From SIG299 sp964632165 (GTDB lineage Bacteria > Bacillota > Clostridia > Lachnospirales > Lachnospiraceae): DNA of 64,000 bases. Location: assembly GCA_964632165.1 (NCBI GenBank), contig CAZWCZ010000003.1, forward strand, positions 1 to 64,000, in the 5' to 3' direction. How positions within the stretch are numbered: the first letter of the stretch is position 1; each line of letters starts with the position of its first letter. Below, piece by piece: positions 41,134 through 50,182 of this stretch. The notes beneath the pieces are model-generated. The model had not been told where the DNA came from. It saw only the letters and a list, made by a program, of their open reading frames with translations, and ran no database searches. Both the position numbers and the translations under genes were made by a program.

Positions 41134-41850
41134 ATGGAGAAGTTATATATTGTAATCCCTGCGTACAATGAGCAGGATAATATTGAAGAAGTAGTAAAGG
41201 ACTGGTATCCGGTTGTAGAGAAGAGAGGATCTGACAGCCGTCTTGTTGTGATCGATGACGGAAGCAAAGATGCTACCTATCAGAAACTTTTGGAACTGGC
41301 AAAGGAGCGTCCACAGTTAGAACCGGTACATAAAGAAAACGGAGGACATGGGGCAACTGTCTTGTTTGGCTACCATTATGCACTGGAACAGGGGGCAGAT
41401 TACATTTTCCAGACCGATTCTGACGGACAGACGCTGCCCTCTGAATTTGATGATTTCTGGAATTTAAGGACAGAGTATGATATGGTGATCGGACACAGAA
41501 AAGGACGTCAGGACGGCTTTTCCAGAGTGTTTGTTACAAAGGTATTGAAGGCAGTCTGCCTGCTCTGCTTCCATGTCAAGGTACAGGATGCAAATACACC
41601 GTTCCGATTGATGAAGGCAGAAAGTCTGAAAAAGGAAATTGACTGGATTCCAAAGGATTACAATCTTGCCAATGTCATCGTCTCAGTATTGTTTATCAAG
41701 AAGGGTTATCGGGTAAAATATCTGCCGATCACCTTCCGCCCAAGACAAGGTGGAGTGAACTCCATCAACTTTAAAAAGATAACAAAAATCGGGCAGAAGG
41801 CACTGAAAGATTTTATCCGCATCAATAAAATTATTAAGACATCAAAGTAA
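41134..41850 (+). CDS. Glycosyltransferase family 2 (DPM1-like)
   Basis: About 238 residues from the ATG at 41134 with AGGAGAG upstream. The GT-A core shows IVIPAYNEQDNIEEV, VIDDGSKDAT and FQTDSDGQTLP. It has no C-terminal membrane segments, unlike the GtrB-like enzyme upstream, and resembles dolichol-phosphate-mannose-synthase-type enzymes. It probably makes a polyprenyl-phosphate sugar for the DUF2298 protein 15 nt downstream, which is inference from context. Confidence 0.88.
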   Translation: MEKLYIVIPAYNEQDNIEEVVKDWYPVVEKRGSDSRLVVIDDGSKDATYQKLLELAKERPQLEPVHKENGGHGATVLFGYHYALEQGADYIFQTDSDGQTLPSEFDDFWNLRTEYDMVIGHRKGRQDGFSRVFVTKVLKAVCLLCFHVKVQDANTPFRLMKAESLKKEIDWIPKDYNLANVIVSVLFIKKGYRVKYLPITFRPRQGGVNSINFKKITKIGQKALKDFIRINKIIKTSK

Positions 41851-41865
41851 TGCAGGAGAACGAAC

Positions 41866-44334
41866 ATGAATAAAAATGGAACTGGTACAAATCAAAATCA
41901 TGGAACATTACCGGTAGTTGCAGCCGTTGTGCTTATGTTAGCCTACGTAGGGACGGCTATATTCGGAAAGTATCTTCTTAAGGATGAATTTTCGGATGTT
42001 TTGCGGTGGTGGGCTGCATTAGGAATGTTAGGAATTGCATGCTTTCCGTTGGCTAACCTTATTTTCTCCGGATTTCATGACGGTGGCTGGATGTTTTCCA
42101 AGACCATCGGACTGGCTCTTAGCGGATGGATCCTTTGGGTACTTTCCTCTTTGCACATTCTGAAGTTTACAAGAACCAATGCATTTGTTGCAGCAGTGGG
42201 GATGGCTGTACTGTGTTATGGCGGAAGAGAACTCATAAAGAGAAACCGGAAAGCTGCTGACTGGGGAAAAAAGGTACGGACGGCTTCGCCTGTGGACGTT
42301 TCGCATAAAGTGATCCTGGCAGCGATATTTGAACTTGTTTTCTTTGTGGTATTTATTCTGGCCTGTTATGTGAAGTGTTACAATCCTGATGCATACGGTA
42401 CGGAAAAGATGATGGATTACGGTTTTATGACGTCGCTGATGCGGACGGAGTATATGCCGCCGCAGGATCTGTGGTATGCCGGACAATCTTTAAACTATTA
42501 TTATCTTGGACAGTATTTTGCCACATTCCTGACAAAGCTTTCCGGAGTTCAGGTAAATTCCGGATATAATCTGATGCTTGCCGTGTTGTGTGCACTGTGC
42601 TTTACTTTAGTATATTCCATTGTCTATGAAGTAATGCAGGTGGCCATCCGGCTGCGCAGGACGAAGGATAAAAAGCAGGGTTCAGGCATGATAAGCCATG
42701 TGGCAGGTATATTGAGCGGAACTGCTGTTACTTTTGCGGGGAATATGCATTATACGCTCTACGGAAAGATCATTCCGGTGATACAGAATATGCTCGGACT
42801 GGAAGCTGACTCTTACTGGTTTCCGGATGCCACCCGCTATATCGGATATAATCCGGATACTTCGGACAAAACAATTCACGAATTTCCGTCGTATTCTTTT
42901 GTGCTGGGGGATCTGCATGCACATGTGACGAACATTATATTTGTCCTTACGGTCGTAGGCATTTTATTTGCCTGGCTGTTATACCGGCAGGAGAGGATGG
43001 AACTTGTAAAGGAAGGAAGAGACAAGGCACTTCCGTATTCCAGATGGTTGGAGGTATTCCATCCTGCCGTACTTGCAGTCGGATTTTTCATTGGACTTTT
43101 TATGATGACGAATGTCTGGGATTTTCCAATTTATTTTGTTGTTTCCGGTGCAATTATCCTGTTCAGCAACGCGGTAATTCATAAATTTCGCAAGGAAACG
43201 CTTATTTTGACTGCATTTCATGGAGGATTGGTGCTTGTAGAAGCAATGGTGGTTTCTTTGCTGTTTAACCTGCATTTTGACTCTATGTCACATGGCATTG
43301 GCATCTGTTCGGACCACACACCGTTTTATCAGCTCATGGTGCTTTGGGGACTGCCGCTTCTTGTTCTTGTCCTTTATCTGATTTCTCTGCTTGGAGCAAA
43401 GAAATCGGATAAAGACTATGAGCACGGAAAAAAAGCACAGCCTTTGCTCTATCAGTTCATAAACCGTCTGACGTTGCCGGAATTGTTTATCCTGACCATT
43501 GGTCTTTGTGCGGCAGGACTTGTACTTTTGCCGGAACTGGTGTACGTTGTGGATATTTACGGCGCTTACAAACGTGCCAATACCATGTTTAAACTGACGT
43601 ACCAGGCATTTATCCTGTTCGGGATCATGATGGGATATGTGATCACAAAGTTTACCCTGCTTGCCGAAAGCAAAAAGCAGATATGCGGAGGAATCGTGAC
43701 CGGATGTCTGCTGCTCGTAACGGTGGGCTATCTGGATGTATCCATTGAGTCCTGGTTTGGCGATGTTACGGATACAACAAGGTTCCAAGGGCTGGATGCT
43801 GCTGCATATGTTGACAGTGAAAGTCTTTACACGTACATAGAGTACATAGATTATTATTTTGTAAATTCTTCCTATGATGCAGAGGCGATCGACTGGATCA
43901 ACGAAAATATTCAGGGGAGACCGGTGATCCTGGAGGCATGTGGAACAAGTTATACGTATGCAGGGCGGATCTCCGTACTGACCGGACTTCCGTCGGTTAT
44001 GGGATGGTTTACCCATGAGTGGCTCTGGCGGGATTATGATGAAGCTGGAGGATATGCAGTCGCTCTTGAGAGAACATTTGATGTAGAACGCATGTATCTG
44101 TCTTCTGATGCAGAAGAAATTCGTGCATTAGTGGATAAGTATGAGGTGGAATATATTTATATCGGACAGTTTGAAAAAGACTGCAAATGGCTCTGCACCT
44201 ACGGAGACGCCGTAGGAAAGAATCTGTACGAACAAAACGGCGGGATCAATACGGAAGCACTGCTTGCTTTGGGAGAAGTCGTATTTCAGAATGAAGAGGT
44301 TACTATTGTTAAGGTAACAAGGACAGAAGAATAG
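41866..44334 (+). CDS. DUF2298 (YYY motif) membrane protein
   Basis: 822 residues with about 14 membrane segments. The loop SLNYYYLGQYF and the later FPSYSFVLGDLHAHV are DUF2298 hallmarks. The family is proposed to be GT-C-like glycosyltransferases but remains largely uncharacterised. The C-terminal outer domain ends with YEVEYIYIGQFEKD, echoing the C-terminal domain of the GT-C-like protein at 37955, so the two may act in series. It is the last gene of the glycan group and is followed by a terminator. Confidence 0.85.
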   Translation: MNKNGTGTNQNHGTLPVVAAVVLMLAYVGTAIFGKYLLKDEFSDVLRWWAALGMLGIACFPLANLIFSGFHDGGWMFSKTIGLALSGWILWVLSSLHILKFTRTNAFVAAVGMAVLCYGGRELIKRNRKAADWGKKVRTASPVDVSHKVILAAIFELVFFVVFILACYVKCYNPDAYGTEKMMDYGFMTSLMRTEYMPPQDLWYAGQSLNYYYLGQYFATFLTKLSGVQVNSGYNLMLAVLCALCFTLVYSIVYEVMQVAIRLRRTKDKKQGSGMISHVAGILSGTAVTFAGNMHYTLYGKIIPVIQNMLGLEADSYWFPDATRYIGYNPDTSDKTIHEFPSYSFVLGDLHAHVTNIIFVLTVVGILFAWLLYRQERMELVKEGRDKALPYSRWLEVFHPAVLAVGFFIGLFMMTNVWDFPIYFVVSGAIILFSNAVIHKFRKETLILTAFHGGLVLVEAMVVSLLFNLHFDSMSHGIGICSDHTPFYQLMVLWGLPLLVLVLYLISLLGAKKSDKDYEHGKKAQPLLYQFINRLTLPELFILTIGLCAAGLVLLPELVYVVDIYGAYKRANTMFKLTYQAFILFGIMMGYVITKFTLLAESKKQICGGIVTGCLLLVTVGYLDVSIESWFGDVTDTTRFQGLDAAAYVDSESLYTYIEYIDYYFVNSSYDAEAIDWINENIQGRPVILEACGTSYTYAGRISVLTGLPSVMGWFTHEWLWRDYDEAGGYAVALERTFDVERMYLSSDAEEIRALVDKYEVEYIYIGQFEKDCKWLCTYGDAVGKNLYEQNGGINTEALLALGEVVFQNEEVTIVKVTRTEE

Positions 44335-44349
44335 GATCACGATAGAAAC

Positions 44350-44385
44350 AAAAGAGGACATCCATGAAACGGGATGTCCTTTTTT
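44350..44385. terminator. Bidirectional terminator between the glycan group and the ArsR gene
   Basis: AGGACATCC pairs with GGATGTCCT around an 8-nt loop, followed by T6 on plus and TTTTG on minus. Confidence 0.85.
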
Positions 44386-44402
44386 GCTAAGATCAAATCA
44401 TG

Positions 44403-45326
44403 TTATTGCGAAATATCTTCATAGTATGCTTTTACGCTGATATCCTGCCCATAATCGCCGAAGTACTGTCCGAATAACGTGAGTCCGCCGCAGTTGGCGG
44501 TATTCTTCGGACAGGAAAATGTCAGGTGGATGGAACTGTTGTAATCGATCTTCAGATCATGGATGGTATGATTGGAGATCTTATGGGTCCCGTCGATAAA
44601 GGAACCGTCTTTTGTAATGATGAGCGTCTTTAATAATCCGTACTGATTTAAAGGATCCGGCCACCAGGAAGGAGAGATCATGCCTTTTCTGGAACCATAA
44701 TCTCCGGGACTGATCCATTTTCCTAAAGAAACTCCGTTGATGTCAAAATAAATATCACTCGGATAATCTTCGTTGACTTCCGGACATTCCGAAGAAATTT
44801 CAAAAGAGATCTGAAGTTCCGTCAGACGCTGACCGGCATGAAGACGGTTCGGAAGGTCATAAGTGACGCTGCCCCATCCGATCCAAAGGATCCCGGCAGA
44901 AAAACGTTCCGGATAAGAGAACATTTTCGGATTGTCAAATTCACCGATGATACTGCTGGGAGATGCAAGACCGCAGGTGGGATGCGCATCAATGGAGATG
45001 TAGTGCCCAACAGCGATATCATCCTTGTGGCATGGGCGTTCCTGCGCCTGAGGGGCAAGATCGACGATCAGTTTATCGTGAACTGGCTGGACCACTTTGC
45101 GGATGCCGCGTTTTCCGGAAGTTGTTTTTATGGTAACAAGCCCTGCGTGCTCCAGTTTGCTGACGTGCAGTGAAATGGCACTATTGGTAAGACCTAGGAT
45201 TTCTGCCAGATCGTTCAGACTCAGATTGCTGTTTTCGTAGATCAGCTCCATGATGCGAAGACGCATCGGAGCACTCAGTGCCTTGAAGGTTTCTTCTGCC
45301 TCTTTTAAAGAACGAAGGTAGAGCAT
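44403..45326 (-). CDS. ArsR-like regulator with C-terminal beta-rich sensor domain
   Basis: 307 residues. Residues 1-85 are an ArsR-type winged helix (FKALSAPMRLRIMELIYE, LAEILGLTNSAISLHVSKLEHAGLV). The remaining 210 residues are a beta-rich domain full of aromatic residues (WIGWGSVTYDLP, SPSWWPDPLNQYG, a final GGLTLFGQYFG), unlike metal-sensing ArsR proteins, which end after about 110 residues. Aromatic residues suggest sugar binding. It is divergent from the arabinofuranosidase operon and is the only regulator in this locus, so it probably senses an arabinoside (inference). A GGAGG lies 8 nt before the ATG. Confidence 0.82.
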   Translation of the reverse strand: MLYLRSLKEAEETFKALSAPMRLRIMELIYENSNLSLNDLAEILGLTNSAISLHVSKLEHAGLVTIKTTSGKRGIRKVVQPVHDKLIVDLAPQAQERPCHKDDIAVGHYISIDAHPTCGLASPSSIIGEFDNPKMFSYPERFSAGILWIGWGSVTYDLPNRLHAGQRLTELQISFEISSECPEVNEDYPSDIYFDINGVSLGKWISPGDYGSRKGMISPSWWPDPLNQYGLLKTLIITKDGSFIDGTHKISNHTIHDLKIDYNSSIHLTFSCPKNTANCGGLTLFGQYFGDYGQDISVKAYYEDISQ

Positions 45327-45370
45327 GGAATCCCTCCTTTCAAAGATCCTTGGTAAGTCTATTTTTACTG

Positions 45371-45399
45371 ATTATAGATGAAATGAAAAATTTCGTCAA
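45371..45399 (-). promoter_or_regulatory. Promoter of the ArsR-like gene
   Basis: Minus strand TTGACG (45394-45399), a 17-nt spacer and TATAAT (45371-45376). Confidence 0.75.
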
Positions 45400-45666
45400 G
45401 TGGCAGCCGGTTCGAGTGCTAAAGTTTCAACTAAAACAGTACTTGTGCATGTTGCATAAAAAACGGACGGAGTTTTTGATGTTTGACGGAAAAAATAACT
45501 ATTGATTTTCTTTGAAATCTGTATTATTGTAGAGATAGAGTTTAATAAAAACGCAAATAGTTGAGTAAAAACTGAAATACAAACAGAGTTGAATGGGTAA
45601 AAATGTATAGTATTTCACAAATGAATGAAATTTGATTTGTCTGTTTTGCACAAAAAAGAAGAGAGG
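45400..45666 (+). promoter_or_regulatory. Divergent control region of the arabinan operon
   Basis: Together with the ArsR promoter region just before it, this is the longest gene-free stretch after the T-box. It is AT-rich and contains a candidate operon promoter, TTGATT (45502-45507), 17-nt spacer, TATTGT (45525-45530). TAGTTGA occurs at 45558-45564, and its complement TCAACTA near 45429-45436 inside GTTTCAACTAAAAC, an imperfect inverted repeat. These are candidate regulator sites, not proven. No small gene was seen. Confidence 0.5.
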
Positions 45667-47184
45667 ATGGAAAAAACGATGTTCAGACTGACGGTAAATA
45701 CGAAAAACAAGAAAGGACATATCAATCCGGAGCTGCAGGGGCATTTTTCGGAGCATCTCGGCAGATGCATCTATGAGGGGATCTATGTAGGAGAGGATTC
45801 GGAGATCCCGAACACGAACGGAATGAGAAATGATGTTGTAGAAGCACTGAAAGAAATGAAGATACCGGTGCTTCGCTGGCCGGGCGGCTGTTTTGCCGAT
45901 GAATATCATTGGAAAGACGGGATCGGTTTAAAAGAAAACCGCAAAAAGATGATCAACACTCATTGGGGCGGTGTAGTGGAAGACAACAGCTTTGGTACAC
46001 ATGAATTTATGGAATTATGCAGACAGCTCGGATGCAAGACTTATGTGAACGGAAACCTCGGCAGCGGTACCGTGCAGGAGATGAGCGAATGGGTAGAATA
46101 TATGACATTTGACGGAGTTTCTCCGATGGCAAAGCTGCGTGAAGAAAACGGAAGCAGGGCGCCGTTCCGTGTGGATTATTTCGGTGTTGGAAATGAAAAC
46201 TGGGGATGCGGAGGAAACATGACACCGTCTCATTACGGAAATGAATATCGCAGATATCAGACCTATGTGAGAAATTACGATTCCACTCATCCGATCTGCA
46301 AGATAGCCTGCGGACCGAATGTAGATGATTATAACTGGATGGATAAGGTTTTGGAAACCTGTTTTCAGGGAGCACCATGGATGCATGGGTTCATGGATGG
46401 CATTTCGCTCCATTATTACACACATCCGGAAGGCTGGGAGATCAAAGGAAGTGCGACGGAATTTGATGAAAAAGTGTGGTATAAAACATTAAAAAAGACG
46501 ATGTACATCGAAGAACTGATCGAGAAGCACGGCGCGATCCTTGATAAATACGATAAAGACCACAAAGTCGGAATGATCGTGGATGAATGGGGCACCTGGT
46601 ACACCTGTGAACCGGGCACTAATCCGGGATTCCTCTATCAGCAGAATACCATGCGGGATGCCCTGGTGGCAGGGATCAACCTGAACATTTTTAATAAACA
46701 CTGTGACCGCGTAAAAATGGCAAATATCGCACAGATGGTCAATGTCCTTCAGGCAGTCATTCTGACAGAGGGAGAAAAGATGATCCTGACACCGACGTAC
46801 CATGTATTCAAAATGTATCAGTGCCATCAGGACGCGGAACTGTTAGAGAGCAGCGTGGAGACGGAAATCATCGGACTCGAGGAGGAATATATGGTCCCGA
46901 ACCTGAATGAGTCAGTCTCTTTAGGAACGGACGGAAAGATCCACATTACAATGACGAATCTTTCTACGGAAAAAGCATATGAAATTGAAGGAGTGCTGGA
47001 CGGAGCAGAAGTGCTTGGAGTGACCGGCACGGTTCTTACAAATGAAATGCATGCACATAATACGTTTGAATCGCCGGATGTTGTCCGCACAGCCGTATTT
47101 GAAGGATGCAGGATAGAAAATAATAAACTGATTTTTACGATTCCTGCATGCAGTGTGCTGCATCTGGAGGTTACGGCAAAGTAA
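45667..47184 (+). CDS. Intracellular alpha-L-arabinofuranosidase (GH51)
   Basis: About 505 residues, no signal peptide. The GH51 start INPELQGHFSEHLGR is followed by LRWPGGCFADEYHWKDG, the acid/base Glu in GVGNENWG (residue 177) and the nucleophile Glu in IVDEWGTWY (residue 307). It releases arabinose from imported arabino-oligosaccharides. Two ATGs compete: 45667 has GAGAGG immediately before it, too close, and 45679 (12 nt downstream, starting MFRLTVNTK) is better spaced, so the true protein may be four residues shorter. It heads the operon. Confidence 0.93.
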   Translation: MEKTMFRLTVNTKNKKGHINPELQGHFSEHLGRCIYEGIYVGEDSEIPNTNGMRNDVVEALKEMKIPVLRWPGGCFADEYHWKDGIGLKENRKKMINTHWGGVVEDNSFGTHEFMELCRQLGCKTYVNGNLGSGTVQEMSEWVEYMTFDGVSPMAKLREENGSRAPFRVDYFGVGNENWGCGGNMTPSHYGNEYRRYQTYVRNYDSTHPICKIACGPNVDDYNWMDKVLETCFQGAPWMHGFMDGISLHYYTHPEGWEIKGSATEFDEKVWYKTLKKTMYIEELIEKHGAILDKYDKDHKVGMIVDEWGTWYTCEPGTNPGFLYQQNTMRDALVAGINLNIFNKHCDRVKMANIAQMVNVLQAVILTEGEKMILTPTYHVFKMYQCHQDAELLESSVETEIIGLEEEYMVPNLNESVSLGTDGKIHITMTNLSTEKAYEIEGVLDGAEVLGVTGTVLTNEMHAHNTFESPDVVRTAVFEGCRIENNKLIFTIPACSVLHLEVTAK

Positions 47185-47199
47185 CAAGGAGGGTTACCA

Positions 47200-50160
47200 A
47201 TGCGACATAACAGGTGGAAAAGAGCTTTTGGACTTATGCTTATATCGGCAATGGCATTACAGCTGTTTCTTCCGATCGTTTCCCAGAAAGCTTTGGCGGA
47301 GACAACTGCAGCCGCTGCAGAGGAAAAAACGTATACTGCAGAGCGGCTGATGACAGCGTATACTGTAGTCAGTGCCGGCTATACGGCAGGACAGTACGAG
47401 GGGGAGAAACTGGAATATGCGATCAGTGATATCCTTACAGAAAAAAGCAGTGAAAAACTGACGGAAGAAAATTACGGATATCAAAATCCGGCAGCAAAAG
47501 TTATGGCAGGAGATACCCTTACCATGACGATCGATGTACCGGAGACGGCACTGTATTGGCTGGAATTTGATTATCTGTCTTATGATGATTCGATACTGCC
47601 GATAGAACTTGCACTGAAGACGGATGGAGAGTATCCGTTTTATGAAGCGAGGAACCTGAAGTTTGAAACAACTTGGGTCTCAAAGGAAAAAGCAGATTTA
47701 GACCGTTATGGCAATGAGATCGTGACACTTCCGGACAAGGATAAGTCATGGGAGAGCAAATACCTGATGGATTCCAGTTATCGTTATTCCGAACCGCTTT
47801 TGCTTTCATTGGAAAAAGGGGAGCACACTTTGGAACTTCTGGTAAATGAAGGAACGCTCCTTCTTGGAAATCTTTCTCTGGCAGCACCGGAGACTGTAAC
47901 AGAATATACCGGTTCTGAAGTGGCAGAGGGCAGTGAACTGATCACGATAGAGGCAGAAGATTTTTATGAAAGAAACGATTCTTCCATTCATGCGGTTGGG
48001 GAATATGATTCTTCCTTGAGTCCGCTTTCTGCCAGGGAAAAGGTACTTAACATTTTAGACGGGGATTCGTTTAAAACGGCAGGACAGAAAGTTACATACC
48101 GGTTTGAAGTAAAAAATGCCGGATATTATTATATCGGGATGAACTATCGTCAGACAGATAAAAATGATTTTCCGGTTTATGTCGATGTGCAGATCGACGG
48201 GGAACTTCCAAATACGGAGTTTCAGTCCTATCCGGTAGACTATACGACAAAGTTTAAGACGATGACAATGACAGACGATGCGGGGAAGAAGCTGAGTGTT
48301 TATCTCAGTGAAGGCATACATACGATCTCACTGACGATCAGTGCAGAATATTTGCGGCACGCACTGGAAGAAGTGGATGACATCATGAGCGGGATCAATG
48401 ATCTGTCACTTGAGGTCACTAAAGTTGCAGGAACAAATAAAGATAAGTATCGTGACCTGAAACTGACCAGATACATTCCGGATGTACAGGATCGCCTGTA
48501 CGACTGGGTAGAACGGCTTACGGCACTTGCGGATGAGGCAGCGATGCTGGTAGGAGAAGAATCAGGAGAAGACGTAGCAGCTTTTGCTTATCTTCTGATC
48601 GCGGCAAAACAGTTAAAGACACTGGGAGACAAACCGGATGAACTGATCTACCGTGTGGCAGAATTATCCACCAGCGTAAATTCGATCAATACGCAGATAG
48701 CAAATTTTGTAGATATCATCAATGATAACAATCTTTCCATTGACCGCATTTATTTATATCAGGAGAACGCAAAACTTCCTACGGGGATAAATTTCCTGCA
48801 GTCCGTGTGGATGTCGGTACAGAGATTTTTCTATTCCTTTTTCGGACAGTCCTATTCGGCAAGCAATACGGATTCGTCACATCTTCAGGTATGGGTAAAC
48901 CGTCCGAGACAGTATGTGGAGATCATGCAGAAGATGATCGATGAGCAGTTTACACCGCAGACAGGAATACAGGTAGACTTATCGATCATGACGGATGCCA
49001 ATAAGCTGGTACTTTCTAACGCTTCCGGAGATACGCCTGACGTAGCGACCGGGATCAATTATGCGATTCCGTTTGAATTGGGGATCCGTGGTGCGTTAGT
49101 CGACCTGACAAAGTTTGAAAATTATAAAGAGATTTTCGGAAGGTACAGCGAAGGAATCCTTGTTTCTTCGATCATTGGAAACGGCTTTTATTCTCTTCCG
49201 GAAACCATGAATTTTTATGTTATGTTTTACCGGACGGATGTTCTTGAAAAAATCGGACTTACGGTTCCGGAAACGCTGGATGAGCTGGTTGCCATGCTGC
49301 CGGATCTTCAGATGCGTGGTCTGAACGTATATTATCCGACGGCATCGATGTTAGCTATGAGAAATTTCCACGGGACAACACCAATCCTGTTCCAAAATAA
49401 AGGAAAATTGTACGGGGAGACGGCACTCGACATTCTGGTAGACAGTGAGGAAACGGTAGCAGGCTTTACACAGCTGACAGAACTGTTTACGATATATAAT
49501 CTTCCGGTGGATGTGCCGAACTTCTATCAGCATTTCCGTAACGGAGATCTTCCGATCGGAATCGCGGATTTTGGAGCATATAACCTGATCTTAAATGCAG
49601 CACCGGAAATCGCAAATTCCTGGAGTATTGCGCAGGTACCGGGAATCATGGATGAAGAAACCGGCGAAATCTACAGATATATGTCAGGCGGTGCGGAAAG
49701 TACGGTCATGTTTGCTTCTGATGAAGAAAGAGAAGCCATGGCATGGGAGTTTATGTGTTGGTGGTCTTCGGCAGAGGTCCAGGCAGAATTCGGACAGATG
49801 CTGCAGATCATGTACGGAGATGAATATATCTGGCCGACAGCAAACCTGGAAGCCTTTGCCATGCTTCCTTTCCCGACATCGGATAAAAAAGTGATCTTAC
49901 AGCAGGCCGAACATATTCTGGAAGCACCGAGACTGCTGGGCAGTTATATGCTGGAACGTGAGCTTAGCAATGCGTTTAATGACGTTGTGGTAAATGGTGA
50001 CAACGTCCGTTCCAGGATAGATGACGTGGTCAAGACCGTAGAACGCGAAACAAAACGCAAACTGGAAGAGTTTGGATACCTTGACGGGGAAGGGACGGTA
50101 CTTCGGGAGTATCTGGTACCTTCCGTAGAAAAAGTCAGAGAAATTTTAGGACGCAATTAG
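47200..50160 (+). CDS. Giant extracellular solute-binding protein with N-terminal beta-sandwich modules
   Basis: 986 residues, over twice the usual size. A signal peptide ends at about ALA-ETT (residue 33) without a lipobox. Two carbohydrate-binding-like sandwiches follow (about 40-225 and 245-395, the second opening ITIEAEDFYERND as in CBM6/35), then a helical linker (400-540) and a sugar ABC binding-protein fold (565-965; VWVNRPRQYVEIMQKM, MNFYVMFYRTDVLEKIGL, WEFMCWWSS). It should present oligosaccharides to the permease pair encoded just downstream. How it is anchored is not clear. Confidence 0.85.
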   Translation: MRHNRWKRAFGLMLISAMALQLFLPIVSQKALAETTAAAAEEKTYTAERLMTAYTVVSAGYTAGQYEGEKLEYAISDILTEKSSEKLTEENYGYQNPAAKVMAGDTLTMTIDVPETALYWLEFDYLSYDDSILPIELALKTDGEYPFYEARNLKFETTWVSKEKADLDRYGNEIVTLPDKDKSWESKYLMDSSYRYSEPLLLSLEKGEHTLELLVNEGTLLLGNLSLAAPETVTEYTGSEVAEGSELITIEAEDFYERNDSSIHAVGEYDSSLSPLSAREKVLNILDGDSFKTAGQKVTYRFEVKNAGYYYIGMNYRQTDKNDFPVYVDVQIDGELPNTEFQSYPVDYTTKFKTMTMTDDAGKKLSVYLSEGIHTISLTISAEYLRHALEEVDDIMSGINDLSLEVTKVAGTNKDKYRDLKLTRYIPDVQDRLYDWVERLTALADEAAMLVGEESGEDVAAFAYLLIAAKQLKTLGDKPDELIYRVAELSTSVNSINTQIANFVDIINDNNLSIDRIYLYQENAKLPTGINFLQSVWMSVQRFFYSFFGQSYSASNTDSSHLQVWVNRPRQYVEIMQKMIDEQFTPQTGIQVDLSIMTDANKLVLSNASGDTPDVATGINYAIPFELGIRGALVDLTKFENYKEIFGRYSEGILVSSIIGNGFYSLPETMNFYVMFYRTDVLEKIGLTVPETLDELVAMLPDLQMRGLNVYYPTASMLAMRNFHGTTPILFQNKGKLYGETALDILVDSEETVAGFTQLTELFTIYNLPVDVPNFYQHFRNGDLPIGIADFGAYNLILNAAPEIANSWSIAQVPGIMDEETGEIYRYMSGGAESTVMFASDEEREAMAWEFMCWWSSAEVQAEFGQMLQIMYGDEYIWPTANLEAFAMLPFPTSDKKVILQQAEHILEAPRLLGSYMLERELSNAFNDVVVNGDNVRSRIDDVVKTVERETKRKLEEFGYLDGEGTVLREYLVPSVEKVREILGRN

Positions 50161-50182
50161 CTGTCAGCTGGAGGGGAGAAAG

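Noticed and set aside
45499..45909. 136-codon minus-strand frame across the arabinan control region
   Set aside because: It runs antisense through the start of the GH51 gene, has no ribosome site and a Phe/Ile-rich shadow composition.
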